Positions 23,613 to 33,016 are shown, counted from the first letter of the stretch. The stretch: 64,000 nucleotides of DNA from Wukongibacter sp050859025 (GCF_050859025.1 NZ_CP138200.1:2852001-2916000), one strand, 5' to 3'. A program made the numbers and translations. Notes: a model not told the origin generated them from the letters alone.

Positions 23613-24350
23613 ATGAAAATTACAATATTAGGAAACTCAGGACCATATCCAAGAGCTGGGAGCGCTTGTTCAGGATATTTATTAGAGACAAAAAATCATA
23701 AGATTTTAATTGATTGTGGAAATGGGACCCTTAGCAGGCTACTTAGTATTATAGGAAGCTTAAACGAGTTAGACGCAATAATACTAAGCCATCTACACAG
23801 TGACCATATTTCAGATATAATGGTTATGCGTTATGCCTTAGGTATAAATCAAGAAAAAGGAACAATAACAAAAAGTATACCTCTATATGCACCAAGAGAC
23901 CCAGAAGATACATATGTAAAATTGCAGTTTAAAAATGCTTTTATTCAAGAAGAACTGATGGAACATAGTATATTAACCTTTGGAGATATAAGGATAACAT
24001 TTAAGCTTATGTCTCATCCAGTGAGAACATATGGTTTAACAGTCGAAGAAAATGGCAAAAAATTTGTTTATTCATCTGATACAAAATACTGTGATGCTGT
24101 AAATGAAATAGCTGAAAATAGTGATCTGTTTTTATGTGAATGCAACCTATTAGAAAGGGATAGGATAGAGGATGCATACCATTTATCGGCAAAACAAGTT
24201 GGTGAAATAGCAACAAATGCAAGGGTCAAAAAGCTTCTATTAACTCATATATGGCCTGAATATGATATAGACGAGCTGTTAAATGAAACTAGGAATCATT
24301 TTTCCGGTGATGTAGAAATTGCAGCGGAATTAGAGAGCTACGAAATATAG
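23613..24350 (+). CDS. MBL-fold metallo-hydrolase (YhfI/RNase Z-like)
   Basis: A 245-residue single-domain metallo-beta-lactamase-fold enzyme, ATG 23613 after GAGGAGG. The metal site is canonical: SHLHSDHISD (HxHxDH), SHPVRTYG, YSSDTKY, and a last His in LTHIWPEYD. The N-terminus MKITILGNSGPYPRAGSACSGYLLE is typical of the YhfI group, related to tRNase Z but lacking the exosite arm. The likely activity is hydrolysis of a phosphodiester or similar ester; the substrate is unknown. It is a single-gene unit with a family A palindrome upstream. Confidence 0.9.
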   Translation: MKITILGNSGPYPRAGSACSGYLLETKNHKILIDCGNGTLSRLLSIIGSLNELDAIILSHLHSDHISDIMVMRYALGINQEKGTITKSIPLYAPRDPEDTYVKLQFKNAFIQEELMEHSILTFGDIRITFKLMSHPVRTYGLTVEENGKKFVYSSDTKYCDAVNEIAENSDLFLCECNLLERDRIEDAYHLSAKQVGEIATNARVKKLLLTHIWPEYDIDELLNETRNHFSGDVEIAAELESYEI

Positions 24351-24484
24351 ATTTAGCCTAGATTATTTATGAATAATCCGGGCTTAGTATTACTATTGCG
24401 ATTTTTACACATAATATAGGTATTAAATTATCTTTAAATCTATTATTTAAGTGTTAAACACGAAAATTAAGGAGCGTGAAAAAA

Positions 24485-24775
24485 TTGCTAAATAGTATAT
24501 CTGAAAGAAGAATAAAGCTAAAGGACAAATATAAATTGTATCTAGAGGTCCCAGAAGATGAATATATGATGACTTATAATGATGAGATTAGTGTAAAAAA
24601 TGCTAGAGATATATTAGGACAATTTTTAGATTATCATCAGGACGATGGAAAAATTGAAAATCCACAAATAAAGCATGATAAGAACAATCATAGTATAAAT
24701 ATTGAAGCCGATTTACTTTATGTAGGGAATAATCATACAGACCCTAAAAATGTACCTAATTATTTAAACCATTAA
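24485..24775 (+). CDS. Uncharacterised small acidic protein
   Basis: Not recognised. AAGGAG lies ten bases before TTG 24485, which gives 96 residues; GTG 24476 is too close to the site. Soluble and charged, starting LNSISERRIKLKDKYKLYLEVPEDEYMMTY, with a short region of possible pairing helices (VKNARDILGQFLDYHQDD) and a polar C-terminus rich in Asn and His. A clear terminator follows the stop, supporting a real gene. Confidence 0.65.
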   Translation: MLNSISERRIKLKDKYKLYLEVPEDEYMMTYNDEISVKNARDILGQFLDYHQDDGKIENPQIKHDKNNHSINIEADLLYVGNNHTDPKNVPNYLNH

Positions 24776-24781
24776 AGACTA

Positions 24782-24814
24782 AGACCTTCTAATTGATTAG
24801 AAGGTCTTTCCTTA
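24782..24814 (+). terminator. Intrinsic terminator
   Basis: AGACCTTCTA - ATTGAT - TAGAAGGTCT followed by TTCCTTAT. Confidence 0.88.
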
Positions 24815-24933
24815 TAATTTCCGTTATGTATCTCTAAAAAGATAACTTTTAGAATCCTTATCTAAGATTTTTTTAAGGACAAATATTTTCATAGTAGAGA
24901 ATGTATTTTTTATTTCATAAAAGGATTGTATGT

Positions 24934-25033
24934 TATAATGGTATAGATTACAGTAAAACTACTAGATTATAGATAGACAAAACTGAGAGAAATATTTAGT
25001 ATTTTTGCTTATATAAACTAGGGTTTGGACAAG
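24934..25033. repeat. -10 box plus degenerate family A palindrome (copy 8, tentative)
   Basis: TATAAT at 24934-24939 is followed directly by TATAGATTACAGTAAAACT, ending ATATAAACTAGGGTTTGG. It keeps the outer pattern of family A and its position between a -10 box and a ribosome-binding site, but the inner arms are poorly conserved. Confidence 0.4.
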
Positions 25034-25053
25034 ATTTAGACGAGGTGAGAAAT

Positions 25054-26154
25054 ATGACAAAAAAGGTTCTAGCAATATCTCTACTAGTATTTTTATTATT
25101 TAGCTTTAGTGTTTATGGAGAAGAAGATATACCATCCTTTTATGAAAGGGCATTGGTTTTAGATACCATAGATGGTGAAAAATTAGATAGTGACAATATT
25201 GAATCTATTCAATATGTAGAATTAGAAGTGATAACAGGAAAGTACAAGGGTGAGAAATTTAGCATAGAGAATGTTCTATCGGGTCATCCCGTATATGATA
25301 TACCTGTAAAGTCAGGAGATAAGGTACTTGTATTGATTGAAGAGTACGAAGATGGGAGTTTGGAGATAAACATAGCGGATTACATTAGAGACTTTTACAT
25401 ATATATACTTGCAGGTATTTTTGCACTTAGTCTTTTACTAATTGGAAAAAGCAAAGGACTTAAGACGATTATTACTTTGATATTTACAATGTTTATGGTG
25501 TTTAAGGTGCTATTACCATTGATGTTAAGAGGATTTAATCCTGTGACTATTACTATTTTAATATCTGTAGCTATTACAGTTGTAACAATTCTATTGATCT
25601 CTGGATTTACAAAGAAGAGTTTTGCTGCAATATTTGGAACTATTTCGGGAGTATTAATCGCAGGTTTCTTAGCATTTGTAGTTGGTACCAAGGTTAAATT
25701 AACAGGATTAACTAGTGAAGAGGCTGTAATGCTACTCTATATACCACAAAGCGTAAAGTTTAACTTTAAGGATTTATTATTTTCTGGTATATTATTGGGC
25801 GCATTAGGAGCTGTTATGGACGTATGTATGTCAATCGCTTCATCAATAGAAGAAGTAAATCGTGCTAATGTCAATCTATCTATGAAGGAACTATTCTTTT
25901 CGGGAATGAACGTGGGTAAGGATATAATGGGGACCATGTCAAATACTTTGATATTAGCATATACAGGAAGTGTGGTTCCATTGTTATTATTGTTTATGGC
26001 CTACGAGACATCCTTACTTAGAATCATTAATCTAGATATCATAGCTACAGAAGTAGTTCGTTCTCTTGCGGGAAGCATTGGCCTTATATTATCAATACCT
26101 ATAACAGCCATTATAACAGCTGTATTAATAAAGAGGGAAGGTAAGGAAACTTAG
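25054..26154 (+). CDS. YibE/F family membrane protein
   Basis: A 366-residue protein, ATG 25054 after GAGGTGAG. Signal/first segment VLAISLLVFLLFSFSVYG, then an extracytoplasmic beta-rich domain of about 90 residues (ALVLDTIDGEKLDSDNIES; KYKGEKFSIENVLSG; VKSGDKVLVLIEEYEDG), then about seven membrane helices. The hallmark GALGAVMDVCMSIASSIEEV and the late MSNTLILAYTGSVVPLLLLF are present. The family is widespread in Firmicutes; its transport or other role is unproven. Single-gene unit. Confidence 0.9.
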   Translation: MTKKVLAISLLVFLLFSFSVYGEEDIPSFYERALVLDTIDGEKLDSDNIESIQYVELEVITGKYKGEKFSIENVLSGHPVYDIPVKSGDKVLVLIEEYEDGSLEINIADYIRDFYIYILAGIFALSLLLIGKSKGLKTIITLIFTMFMVFKVLLPLMLRGFNPVTITILISVAITVVTILLISGFTKKSFAAIFGTISGVLIAGFLAFVVGTKVKLTGLTSEEAVMLLYIPQSVKFNFKDLLFSGILLGALGAVMDVCMSIASSIEEVNRANVNLSMKELFFSGMNVGKDIMGTMSNTLILAYTGSVVPLLLLFMAYETSLLRIINLDIIATEVVRSLAGSIGLILSIPITAIITAVLIKREGKET

Positions 26155-26191
26155 AAAATAAAAGTCTAGATTTTATTTTTAGATTAGTGCA

Positions 26192-26231
26192 TAACCTATG
26201 GAAATTTACATGATTTCCATAGGTTATTTTA
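26192..26231 (+). terminator. Probable terminator
   Basis: AACCTATGGAAA and TTTCCATAGGTT form a perfect 12-bp stem followed by ATTTTAG. The T-run is short. Confidence 0.7.
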
Positions 26232-26314
26232 GTTATTTAGGGAAAAAAGAAGGGAATTAGATTTAAAGGAAGAATTGAAGAAAAAACGAAAAAAAGCAAA
26301 GGCGGAAATGAAGC

Positions 26315-28642
26315 ATGTATAGAAGACCATTAGTCGGGATAACCATTGCAGTTATTCTAGGAAGTATAATTCAAAACTATTTAAGAATACCAATAAAAGC
26401 CCTGTTGACAGCTACTGCTATCAATGTGATGATACTACTATTTCTTGTATATAGAAAAAACAAGATGATAATAATTAGCTTGCTTTTATCTATGGTGTTT
26501 TTGGGAGCGATAAATATTGAATACAATTATATTATTGAAAATCCTATAAAGGTATTTATTGATAAGAATGTTGAAATAATAGGAGACTGTATTCAGAGGG
26601 ATTTAACTGATAAAGGTGTATATACACTAAGTATTAGGGAAATTAGTCATGATGGGAGAAGTTATAGGGTAGATGGAAAGGCCTTAATGAGAATTTATAA
26701 GTATGAAGGCAAAAGCTTAAATGATAAGAGAATAAGGGTAAAAGGGAAGCTTCAAATTCCTGAGACTGCTAGAAATCCTAAAATGTTTGATTATAACCTC
26801 TATTTAAGAACTCAGGGTATCTCTACAGTGATTAATGCTAAAAAGAGCAATGTAGATGTGATAGGTATAGGAGATTTACCGTATTTCGTAAGTCTTAGGA
26901 ATAAAATAAAAAGTTTTGTATACAGAGGAACCTTTAAAAATTTTCCCGGTGAGGAAGGAAAGGTAGCCCTCAGCATTACCTTTGGTGATAAAAAGATTAT
27001 CAATGAAGATATATACGAAGATTTTAAAAACAATGGAACTGCCCATGCTTTAGCCGTATCAGGATTGCACTTCGGAATTTTATTTATGTTTATCAATTTT
27101 ATATTGAAGGGGTTCAGATTAACAGAAAAATATAAGATCCTAATTACAATATTTCTAATTTGGTTTTTTGCACTTATTGTGGGATTTACTCCATCTGTAA
27201 TAAGGGCGTCTTCCATGATAACCCTTCTTTCAATCTCAAATAACCTTGATAGAAGATATGATTTATTTACGGCACTAGCATTTATTTGTCTATGCAATAT
27301 TGTTGTTAATCCCTTCATGATGTTTAATGTAGGCTTTCAGCTATCGTTTTTGGCTGTAATAGCTATTGGATTGTTCTATAGGACTATTTATAAAAAGCTA
27401 AGCTTATTGCCAGATTTTCTTAGGCAAATGGTTGCAGTTACCCTAGCTGCTCAAATCGGAACTTCGCCAATAATAGCTTATCATTTTAATATGTTTTCGC
27501 CTATTGCCCTTTTAATAAATATTCCCGTAGTTTTATTGGTTGGTATTGTTCTTCCAATCAATTTAGTATTTTTTATTAGCTTATTTATAAACGACAATAT
27601 TGCCCAGTGTATTGCCTTTGTAGATAGGATGCTTATAAAGCTTTTAGTATGGATAAATTCCCTATCCTCATACGTTTCATTTAGTAAATTTAATGTTGTA
27701 TCTCCAAGTATTATATTGATGTTGTTATTTTATAGTCTTTTGATACTAATTTGTTATAAAGAAAAAATACCCTATTGTAAGAGGTTAAAAACTAAAAATA
27801 TAGTATTTGTATTTATTATAGTTGTACTTTGTACTAATGTTTTGGGATTTATACTTCCTAAGGATTTAAAGGTTACCTTTATTGATGTAGGACAAGGGGA
27901 TTGTATACTTATTGAGACACCTAAGGGTAAAACTATACTAGTAGATGGAGGAGAGGAACAAGAAGATTTTCTATCGAGCTTTTTATTAAAGAATAATATT
28001 TCCTATATAGATCTAATTTGTATAAGCCATATTCACAATGACCATATTGGAGGAATTAGCAATGTCATTGAGAATATAGGAGCAGGTCAGATGGTTATAG
28101 GCACAAAGCAATATACATCGGAAGAATGGCAAGAGATAGAGGGGATATGTCTAGAGAAGAAGATTCCAATAGTGGAATTTACTAAAGGGAAGATTATAAG
28201 ATTGGAAAAGGATTTGACTTTAACTGCAGTATATCCAAAGACAGAACTAATAGAAAATACAAATGAAGATACAAATAACAACTCCCTAGTTATTATCTTA
28301 GAATATAGAGATTTTGAAATGGTTTTAACCGGTGATATTGAGAAAGAGGCAGAGATGGACATTATAAAGGGTGGGTTCAGAAAAGATATAGATGTATTAA
28401 AGGTAGCCCATCATGGTAGTAAAACGTCGAGTACATCAGAATTTATTGATTTATTTAATCCTGAAATAGCAGTTATCCAAGTTGGGAAGAATTTTTTTGG
28501 ACATCCTAATGAAGTGACTTTAAATAAATTAAAGGAAAGAGAAATAAAAATATATAGAAATGATAAGAATGGAGCTGTTATAATAGAAACAGACGGAAAG
28601 AATATTGAGGTTAGAACGATGCTTAATCCTAACCTAGAATAG
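26315..28642 (+). CDS. comEC: DNA internalisation competence protein ComEC/Rec2
   Basis: A 775-residue polytopic protein expected to form the channel for single-stranded DNA import. The order is N-terminal membrane segments and a soluble OB-like domain (residues ~60-190), the Competence domain (AVSGLHFGILF, then TPSVIRASSMITLLSI and LSFLAVIAIGLFY), and a C-terminal MBL-fold domain with DVGQGDCILIETPKG, ISHIHNDHIGG and VAHHGSKTSS. Full length, so DNA uptake may be possible, though comEA is not next to it as it is in Bacillus. ATG 26315 follows AAAGGCGG. It starts the conserved block with holA and rpsT. Confidence 0.95.
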   Translation: MYRRPLVGITIAVILGSIIQNYLRIPIKALLTATAINVMILLFLVYRKNKMIIISLLLSMVFLGAINIEYNYIIENPIKVFIDKNVEIIGDCIQRDLTDKGVYTLSIREISHDGRSYRVDGKALMRIYKYEGKSLNDKRIRVKGKLQIPETARNPKMFDYNLYLRTQGISTVINAKKSNVDVIGIGDLPYFVSLRNKIKSFVYRGTFKNFPGEEGKVALSITFGDKKIINEDIYEDFKNNGTAHALAVSGLHFGILFMFINFILKGFRLTEKYKILITIFLIWFFALIVGFTPSVIRASSMITLLSISNNLDRRYDLFTALAFICLCNIVVNPFMMFNVGFQLSFLAVIAIGLFYRTIYKKLSLLPDFLRQMVAVTLAAQIGTSPIIAYHFNMFSPIALLINIPVVLLVGIVLPINLVFFISLFINDNIAQCIAFVDRMLIKLLVWINSLSSYVSFSKFNVVSPSIILMLLFYSLLILICYKEKIPYCKRLKTKNIVFVFIIVVLCTNVLGFILPKDLKVTFIDVGQGDCILIETPKGKTILVDGGEEQEDFLSSFLLKNNISYIDLICISHIHNDHIGGISNVIENIGAGQMVIGTKQYTSEEWQEIEGICLEKKIPIVEFTKGKIIRLEKDLTLTAVYPKTELIENTNEDTNNNSLVIILEYRDFEMVLTGDIEKEAEMDIIKGGFRKDIDVLKVAHHGSKTSSTSEFIDLFNPEIAVIQVGKNFFGHPNEVTLNKLKEREIKIYRNDKNGAVIIETDGKNIEVRTMLNPNLE

Positions 28643-28772
28643 AATGGATATATGTATAGAAGGTACTTATGAATCCATATTTTGAAATTTTAAATAGCCA
28701 ATGTTTTAGGTATATTTAAGGAATCAAAATATAAAAGATTTATTTCGGCTTCTATAATCTGAGGAGGAAAAA

Positions 28773-29810
28773 ATGTCGTATAAGAATTTACTAAAGGATA
28801 TTAAAGAGAATAACGTTACAAATGTATATTTGTTTTTTGGCAGAGAGAAGTACCTAATTAACAAAGGTATGGAGCTTGTTAAGGATAGATATTTTAGCAA
28901 TACTAATGATGAGAGTTTTAATTATAATTTTTATGATGGGATAAATGATGATATAGATGTAGTTTTAAACTCCTGTGAAACCCTTCCTTTTATGGGTGAG
29001 AAAAGGATTGTAATAGTCAAATCTAAGGAAACCTTTAGTGGAAATAAGAGCGCTATGGGTAAGGAGGGTGAAGAGAAATTAATCAATTATGTTCCAAATA
29101 TTCCTGATACCACATGCCTTATTTTTATTGCAGGAGAAAAAATAGATAAAAGAAAGAAGCTTGTAAAGGAAATAAAATCAAATGGAAAGGTAATAGAATT
29201 TGATAAATTGGATAAAATATCTCTTTTGAAATGGATTCAAAAGGTGCTTAAAAGCAATCATAAGGGAATATCAAAGACTGCTTTAGAGGGACTTGTTAAT
29301 TCTTTAGGATATTTGGATCGAGACTCAAGCTCAACACTTTATGATGTTGAAAATGAGGTGAAGAAGTTATGTAACTATATAGCCGATAAGGAAATGATTG
29401 AGCTTAGTGATATAGAAAAGATAATGACTAAACCTCTTGAAAACAATATTTTTCTATTAGTAGATTCTGTAGCGAATAAGAATAGTAATTTGGCTTTAAA
29501 AATGTTTAACCAAATGCTAATAGGAGGAGAACCTGAGGGTAGAATACTACATATGATTGTTAGGCAATTTAAGATATTAAATAGAGTTAAGATTATGATA
29601 GATAGAGGATATACTGCCAGTGCTATAGCTCCTAAAATATCACTGCCTCAATATATTGCCAAGAAGTATGTAAAGCAATCTAATGGCTTTAGTGCTAAGG
29701 ATATATTAAAGATACTAAATTTAGCTGCTGAAAGTGAAAGAAAAATTAAAACTGGTAAGATACAATCTAAGCTAGCTATAGAAATGTTGATAATTGAATT
29801 TTGTAGATAA
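28773..29810 (+). CDS. holA: DNA polymerase III subunit delta
   Basis: The clamp-loader delta subunit, 345 residues. The N-terminus YKNLLKDIKENNVTNVYLFFGREKYLI is typical; the middle has the delta-specific FDKLDKISLLKWIQKVL and the C-terminal collar region GGEPEGRILHMIVRQFKILNRVKIM. As in the family, no active ATPase motif exists. GAGGAGG precedes ATG 28773. The comEC - holA - rpsT order is the same as in Bacillus (yqeN region). Confidence 0.95.
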   Translation: MSYKNLLKDIKENNVTNVYLFFGREKYLINKGMELVKDRYFSNTNDESFNYNFYDGINDDIDVVLNSCETLPFMGEKRIVIVKSKETFSGNKSAMGKEGEEKLINYVPNIPDTTCLIFIAGEKIDKRKKLVKEIKSNGKVIEFDKLDKISLLKWIQKVLKSNHKGISKTALEGLVNSLGYLDRDSSSTLYDVENEVKKLCNYIADKEMIELSDIEKIMTKPLENNIFLLVDSVANKNSNLALKMFNQMLIGGEPEGRILHMIVRQFKILNRVKIMIDRGYTASAIAPKISLPQYIAKKYVKQSNGFSAKDILKILNLAAESERKIKTGKIQSKLAIEMLIIEFCR

Positions 29811-29860
29811 GCTGTAAGAGAATAAGCTTCATAAAACTGTTTTATAGGTTTAAGCTCAAA

Positions 29861-29895
29861 CTGTTTCAGAATGAAGTTCAAGACTTTGAAAGTTA
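29861..29895 (+). repeat. Fragment of palindromic repeat family C
   Basis: CTGTTTCAGAATGAAGTTCA followed by AGACTTTGAAAG matches the left part of the copy at 35907; the right part is missing. Confidence 0.6.
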
Positions 29896-29947
29896 TCATT
29901 ACGGGACTTTTTTTATGATACAGAGGAAATTATATCTCAAAAACAGT

Positions 29948-29974
29948 AAAAAAGCGTACATTGTACGCTTTTTT
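29948..29974. terminator. Bidirectional terminator between holA and rpsT
   Basis: AAAAAAGCGTACA and TGTACGCTTTTTT form a symmetrical stem with A-tract and T-tract on either side; it can end both converging transcripts. Confidence 0.92.
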
Positions 29975-30018
29975 GCAGTGGGTTTTTAACGACGGGGTTT
30001 TTTGGGTGAAAAACCTTA

Positions 30019-30294
30019 TTACTTAGCAGCTTCTTGAAGTTGCTCTAATTGCTTCGCTAATCTAGAAATTTTTCTAGCAGCATTATTCTTATGAATAGTG
30101 TTCTTAGCCGCTACTTGGTTAAGCTTCTTCTGAGCATAACGGAATTTTTCAGTTGCAAGTGTTACATCTCCAGCTTCGATTGCCTCATCAAATCTTCTGA
30201 TAGCAGTCTTAACCATAGATCTTCTTCTCTTGCTTTGCTCAGTTTTTTTAGCGATAACCTTTATTCTTTTCTTAGCAGATTTAATATTAGCCAA
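30019..30294 (-). CDS. rpsT: 30S ribosomal protein S20
   Basis: Binds 16S rRNA early in 30S assembly. The product of 91 residues begins (M)ANIKSAKKRIKVIAKK and is Lys/Arg/Ala-rich and helical throughout (RRRSMVKTAIRRFDEAIE). The start is read as TTG at 30294, eight bases after GAGGGGG, since S20 normally begins MANIKSA; a GTG nine bases earlier is in frame. Reverse strand, with its own promoter and terminator. S20 is known for a non-ATG start and autoregulation in some bacteria. Confidence 0.95.
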   Translation of the reverse strand: MANIKSAKKRIKVIAKKTEQSKRRRSMVKTAIRRFDEAIEAGDVTLATEKFRYAQKKLNQVAAKNTIHKNNAARKISRLAKQLEQLQEAAK

Positions 30295-30330
30295 TATTTT
30301 CACCCCCTCGTTTGCTCTTTAACACGTGTA

Positions 30331-30359
30331 ATTTTATCATGTTTATTATCAAATTGCAA
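30331..30359 (-). promoter_or_regulatory. Sigma-A promoter of rpsT
   Basis: On the reverse strand TTGCAA (30359-30354), 17 bp, TAAAAT (30336-30331). The distance to the TTG start is about 37 bp. Confidence 0.75.
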
Positions 30360-30444
30360 GAAAAATTAATTACTATAATTTTTATTTCCAAAAGAGCTTA
30401 AAAATATTCTTTTTTGAATAGGTTAAGCAGTTAATAGAGAAAAT

Positions 30445-30546
30445 AATATTATAAAATAATATTCAGATTGTTAACAAATTTAGCAAGATGATAGGCTGTT
30501 AAGAAATTCGGGTTTCTAGGCAGCCTAAATATTATGAAATAATATT
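30445..30546. mobile_element. Small palindromic element (family D, short form) with duplicated hairpin flanks
   Basis: The core 30464-30526 starts CAGATTGTTAACAAAT and ends ATTCGGGTTTCTAGGCAGCCT, matching both ends of the 151-bp element at 11522 with the centre deleted. It is flanked by AATATTATAAAATAATATT (30445-30463) and AATATTATGAAATAATATT (30528-30546), which are near-identical direct copies and are each palindromic, exactly as at gdhA. Confidence 0.7.
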
Positions 30547-30557
30547 GGAGGTGTCTT

Positions 30558-31535
30558 ATGTTTCAAGTAAGAACAGATTTAGCTGTTGAAGCTAGAGAAT
30601 TATATCAAGAAAATAGAAGACAGGAAATACCAGGTGTTGAAGTAAAGAAAGAGGGAGAAGGTAGTGATGTTGAAATAACAAGGGTTAAGGTGCTTGATGA
30701 TAATGGAAGTCATCTGATGGGTAGGCCTAAGGGAAGCTATATAACAGTTGAGGCTAGAGGGTTGAAAAGTGCCGATGCAGATCTCAAGGACAATGTTAGT
30801 AAAGCCTTGGCTAAGGAACTGGTAAAGCTGCTACCTAATAAGAAAAATATAAGTACCCTTGTAGTGGGATTGGGTAATTGGGATGTAACTCCTGATGCAC
30901 TTGGTCCAGAGGTAATATCTAAAATCCTCATAACAAGGCATTTCTTTAAAATGTATAATAAAAAGGAGGATCCAACAATGTCAGCGGTTAGTGGCGTGAC
31001 TCCAGGAGTTATGGGAACCACTGGAATTGAGACTACTGATATTATAAAGGGAATTGTTGAGAAATCATCGCCAGACATGGTTATAGCTATAGATGCATTG
31101 GCATCAAGAAAAATGGAGAGAGTAAGTACAACTATTCAAATATCAACTACGGGAATAAGTCCAGGATCAGGAGTAGGAAATTCAAGAAAGCAATTAAACG
31201 AGGAAACTCTTGGTGTGCCAGTAATAGCTATTGGGGTACCTACAGTAGTAGATGCTGCAACTATGACGAATGATACTATTGGTATGGTTGTTAAAGCCTT
31301 AAAGAATCATTCGGAAAAGGGTTCTGAGTTCTTCAAATTACTTGATGATATGAAAGAGGAAGAAAAATATGCATTGATTAAAGAAGTTCTTGAGCCCTAT
31401 GGTGCCAATGTTATTGTTACAACTAAGGAAATAGATAAGATTATAACGGATATATCTCAAGTCATAGCAAATGGAATAAATATTGCACTTCATCCAGGAA
31501 TTGATTTGAAGGATGTAAATAGGTATTTACAATAA
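30558..31535 (+). CDS. gpr: GPR endopeptidase (germination protease)
   Basis: Degrades small acid-soluble spore proteins during germination. Full length at 325 residues. The N-terminus FQVRTDLAVEARELYQEN contains the TDLA-like self-cleavage region of the zymogen. The core VVGLGNWDVTPDALGPEV, GVTPGVMGTTGIET, IDALASRKMERVSTTIQIS and GNSRKQLNEETLGVPVIAIG is the family signature (aspartic-type peptidase A25). ATG 30558 follows GGAGGTG. A sporulation-specific promoter was not resolved; the upstream 260 bp are occupied by the rpsT promoter and the small element. Confidence 0.96.
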   Translation: MFQVRTDLAVEARELYQENRRQEIPGVEVKKEGEGSDVEITRVKVLDDNGSHLMGRPKGSYITVEARGLKSADADLKDNVSKALAKELVKLLPNKKNISTLVVGLGNWDVTPDALGPEVISKILITRHFFKMYNKKEDPTMSAVSGVTPGVMGTTGIETTDIIKGIVEKSSPDMVIAIDALASRKMERVSTTIQISTTGISPGSGVGNSRKQLNEETLGVPVIAIGVPTVVDAATMTNDTIGMVVKALKNHSEKGSEFFKLLDDMKEEEKYALIKEVLEPYGANVIVTTKEIDKIITDISQVIANGINIALHPGIDLKDVNRYLQ

Positions 31536-31546
31536 TTATAGCTTTA

Positions 31547-31599
31547 AAGGGGGTCTTTCATAATGATGAATTTTAGAAACCCCCCCCTTAAATTCATCA
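31547..31599. repeat. Mini family C palindrome with two competing helices
   Basis: GGGGGTCTTTCATAATGATGAATTT...GAAACCCCCCCTTAA looks like an internally deleted family C element. GGGGG (31549) can pair with CCCCC (31581), and ATGATGAATTT (31563-31573) with AAATTCATCAT (31589-31599); the two helices cross, so they are exclusive or form a pseudoknot. Confidence 0.6.
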
Positions 31600-31676
31600 T
31601 ATAAACTTCTTTATATACATATAATTAATAAGAGTAACATGGACATCCAATGAAAAAGGAAGTGAGGGGGCAGCAG

Positions 31677-32954
31677 ATGAATAAGGGAAATAGAAAATAT
31701 GATGCTATAAGCCTTTTAGTAATGCTAATAACATTGATGATGCTAGTATTGGCTGGAAATATTCTTATTGTAAATAGCAAAGTTATTATTGCTAAGGCGG
31801 AGGCTCAAATAAGTACACAAGGGAATAAAATGAATGATACAAAGGATAGTTTATTTTTACACGTTATCAACAAGTCCATGTGTATGCTTGAAATAAATTA
31901 TAAAGAAAATGGCGGGAAGGATACAGCATCACTTATTAAGGATTTTTTTAATAAAACAGTAGATGTCAATTATAAAAATCCAAAATCATTGATAAAAGCT
32001 CAGATATCTATGATTAAGGATGTGGAGAGTAATATAGAAAGTAAGGTAGCGACGACCTTAGAGACTGAGGACAATGATACAAGTGAAATCTATATTGCTA
32101 AGCCAAGCTATGTAAATAATAGTCAGCCGATTATGAATGATGGAGAAAATCCATATGAGGATGACATAGAAGTTATAAATGAGGATAACACTAATCAAGA
32201 AAATGATAACAGTAATAATAAAGCCAATAATCAGAAAAAACAGGGATTGACAAGTGAAATAGAGATAGTAAGTACTCCTGTACCATCACCTATAAAAATT
32301 GTACACTCTTTGGAGGACCCTTTGATATTTGTGTACCATACTCATGGTACAGAATCATATAGGCCAGAATCTGTTGGGAATTATCATTCTCTCAATAGAA
32401 AATATACAGTTATAAAGGTTGGAGAAGATATAACTAATTACTTAGAAAACAGTGGCTTTAAAGTAGTTCATGATGACACCATTCATGATTATCCATCTTA
32501 CCAAGGTTCATATACACGTTCTTTGGAAACCCTAAGTAAGAATCTAAAATCAGATCCAGCACTAAAGGTAGTTTTCGATATACATAGAGATGGTATTGAT
32601 AAAGTTGATGAATTGAACACCAAGGAATACGAGGGAATAAGAAAAAGAAGCTATGTTGAAATAAATGGGGAAAAGGTAGCTAGGTTTGCAATAGTTCTTG
32701 GTGGTGGTAATGACAATATTGAAGAGTTAAAGGAATTTGCTTATTATATTAAAGCTGTTAGTGACGAATTATATCCAGGATTAGCAAGACCAATAATTTT
32801 AAAGAAATTTAAATATAATCAGTATAAAAGCGATTATTATGCACTTTTAGAGATAGGAAACAATACTAATACAATAGAAGAGGCAAGAAGAACAAGCAAA
32901 TATATTGGGGAAGTAATAAATCAAGTATTGAGAAAGTGTATTGTAAGTCCATAG
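31677..32954 (+). CDS. spoIIP: Stage II sporulation protein P
   Basis: A peptidoglycan amidase/endopeptidase that, with SpoIID and SpoIIM, thins septal wall during engulfment. 425 residues from ATG 31677, six bases after GAGGGGG. There is one N-terminal membrane anchor (AISLLVMLITLMMLVLAGNI), then a polar low-complexity linker (residues ~155-200, rich in Asn/Asp/Glu), and then the catalytic domain from DPLIFVYHTHGTESYRP with VVFDIHRDGID and LEIGNNTNTIEEARR, carrying the zinc His/Glu ligands. It follows gpr, the usual clostridial order. An in-frame ATG at 31650 lacks a binding site. Confidence 0.95.
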   Translation: MNKGNRKYDAISLLVMLITLMMLVLAGNILIVNSKVIIAKAEAQISTQGNKMNDTKDSLFLHVINKSMCMLEINYKENGGKDTASLIKDFFNKTVDVNYKNPKSLIKAQISMIKDVESNIESKVATTLETEDNDTSEIYIAKPSYVNNSQPIMNDGENPYEDDIEVINEDNTNQENDNSNNKANNQKKQGLTSEIEIVSTPVPSPIKIVHSLEDPLIFVYHTHGTESYRPESVGNYHSLNRKYTVIKVGEDITNYLENSGFKVVHDDTIHDYPSYQGSYTRSLETLSKNLKSDPALKVVFDIHRDGIDKVDELNTKEYEGIRKRSYVEINGEKVARFAIVLGGGNDNIEELKEFAYYIKAVSDELYPGLARPIILKKFKYNQYKSDYYALLEIGNNTNTIEEARRTSKYIGEVINQVLRKCIVSP

Positions 32955-32966
32955 AGAAAAACTTTA

Positions 32967-33005
32967 AAGCTGACTCATAAGATATCTTTATGAGTCAGCT
33001 TTTTT
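32967..33005 (+). terminator. spoIIP terminator
   Basis: AAGCTGACTCATAA - GATATCT - TTATGAGTCAGCTT followed by TTTT. Confidence 0.94.
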
Positions 33006-33016
33006 GAGGTTATTTA

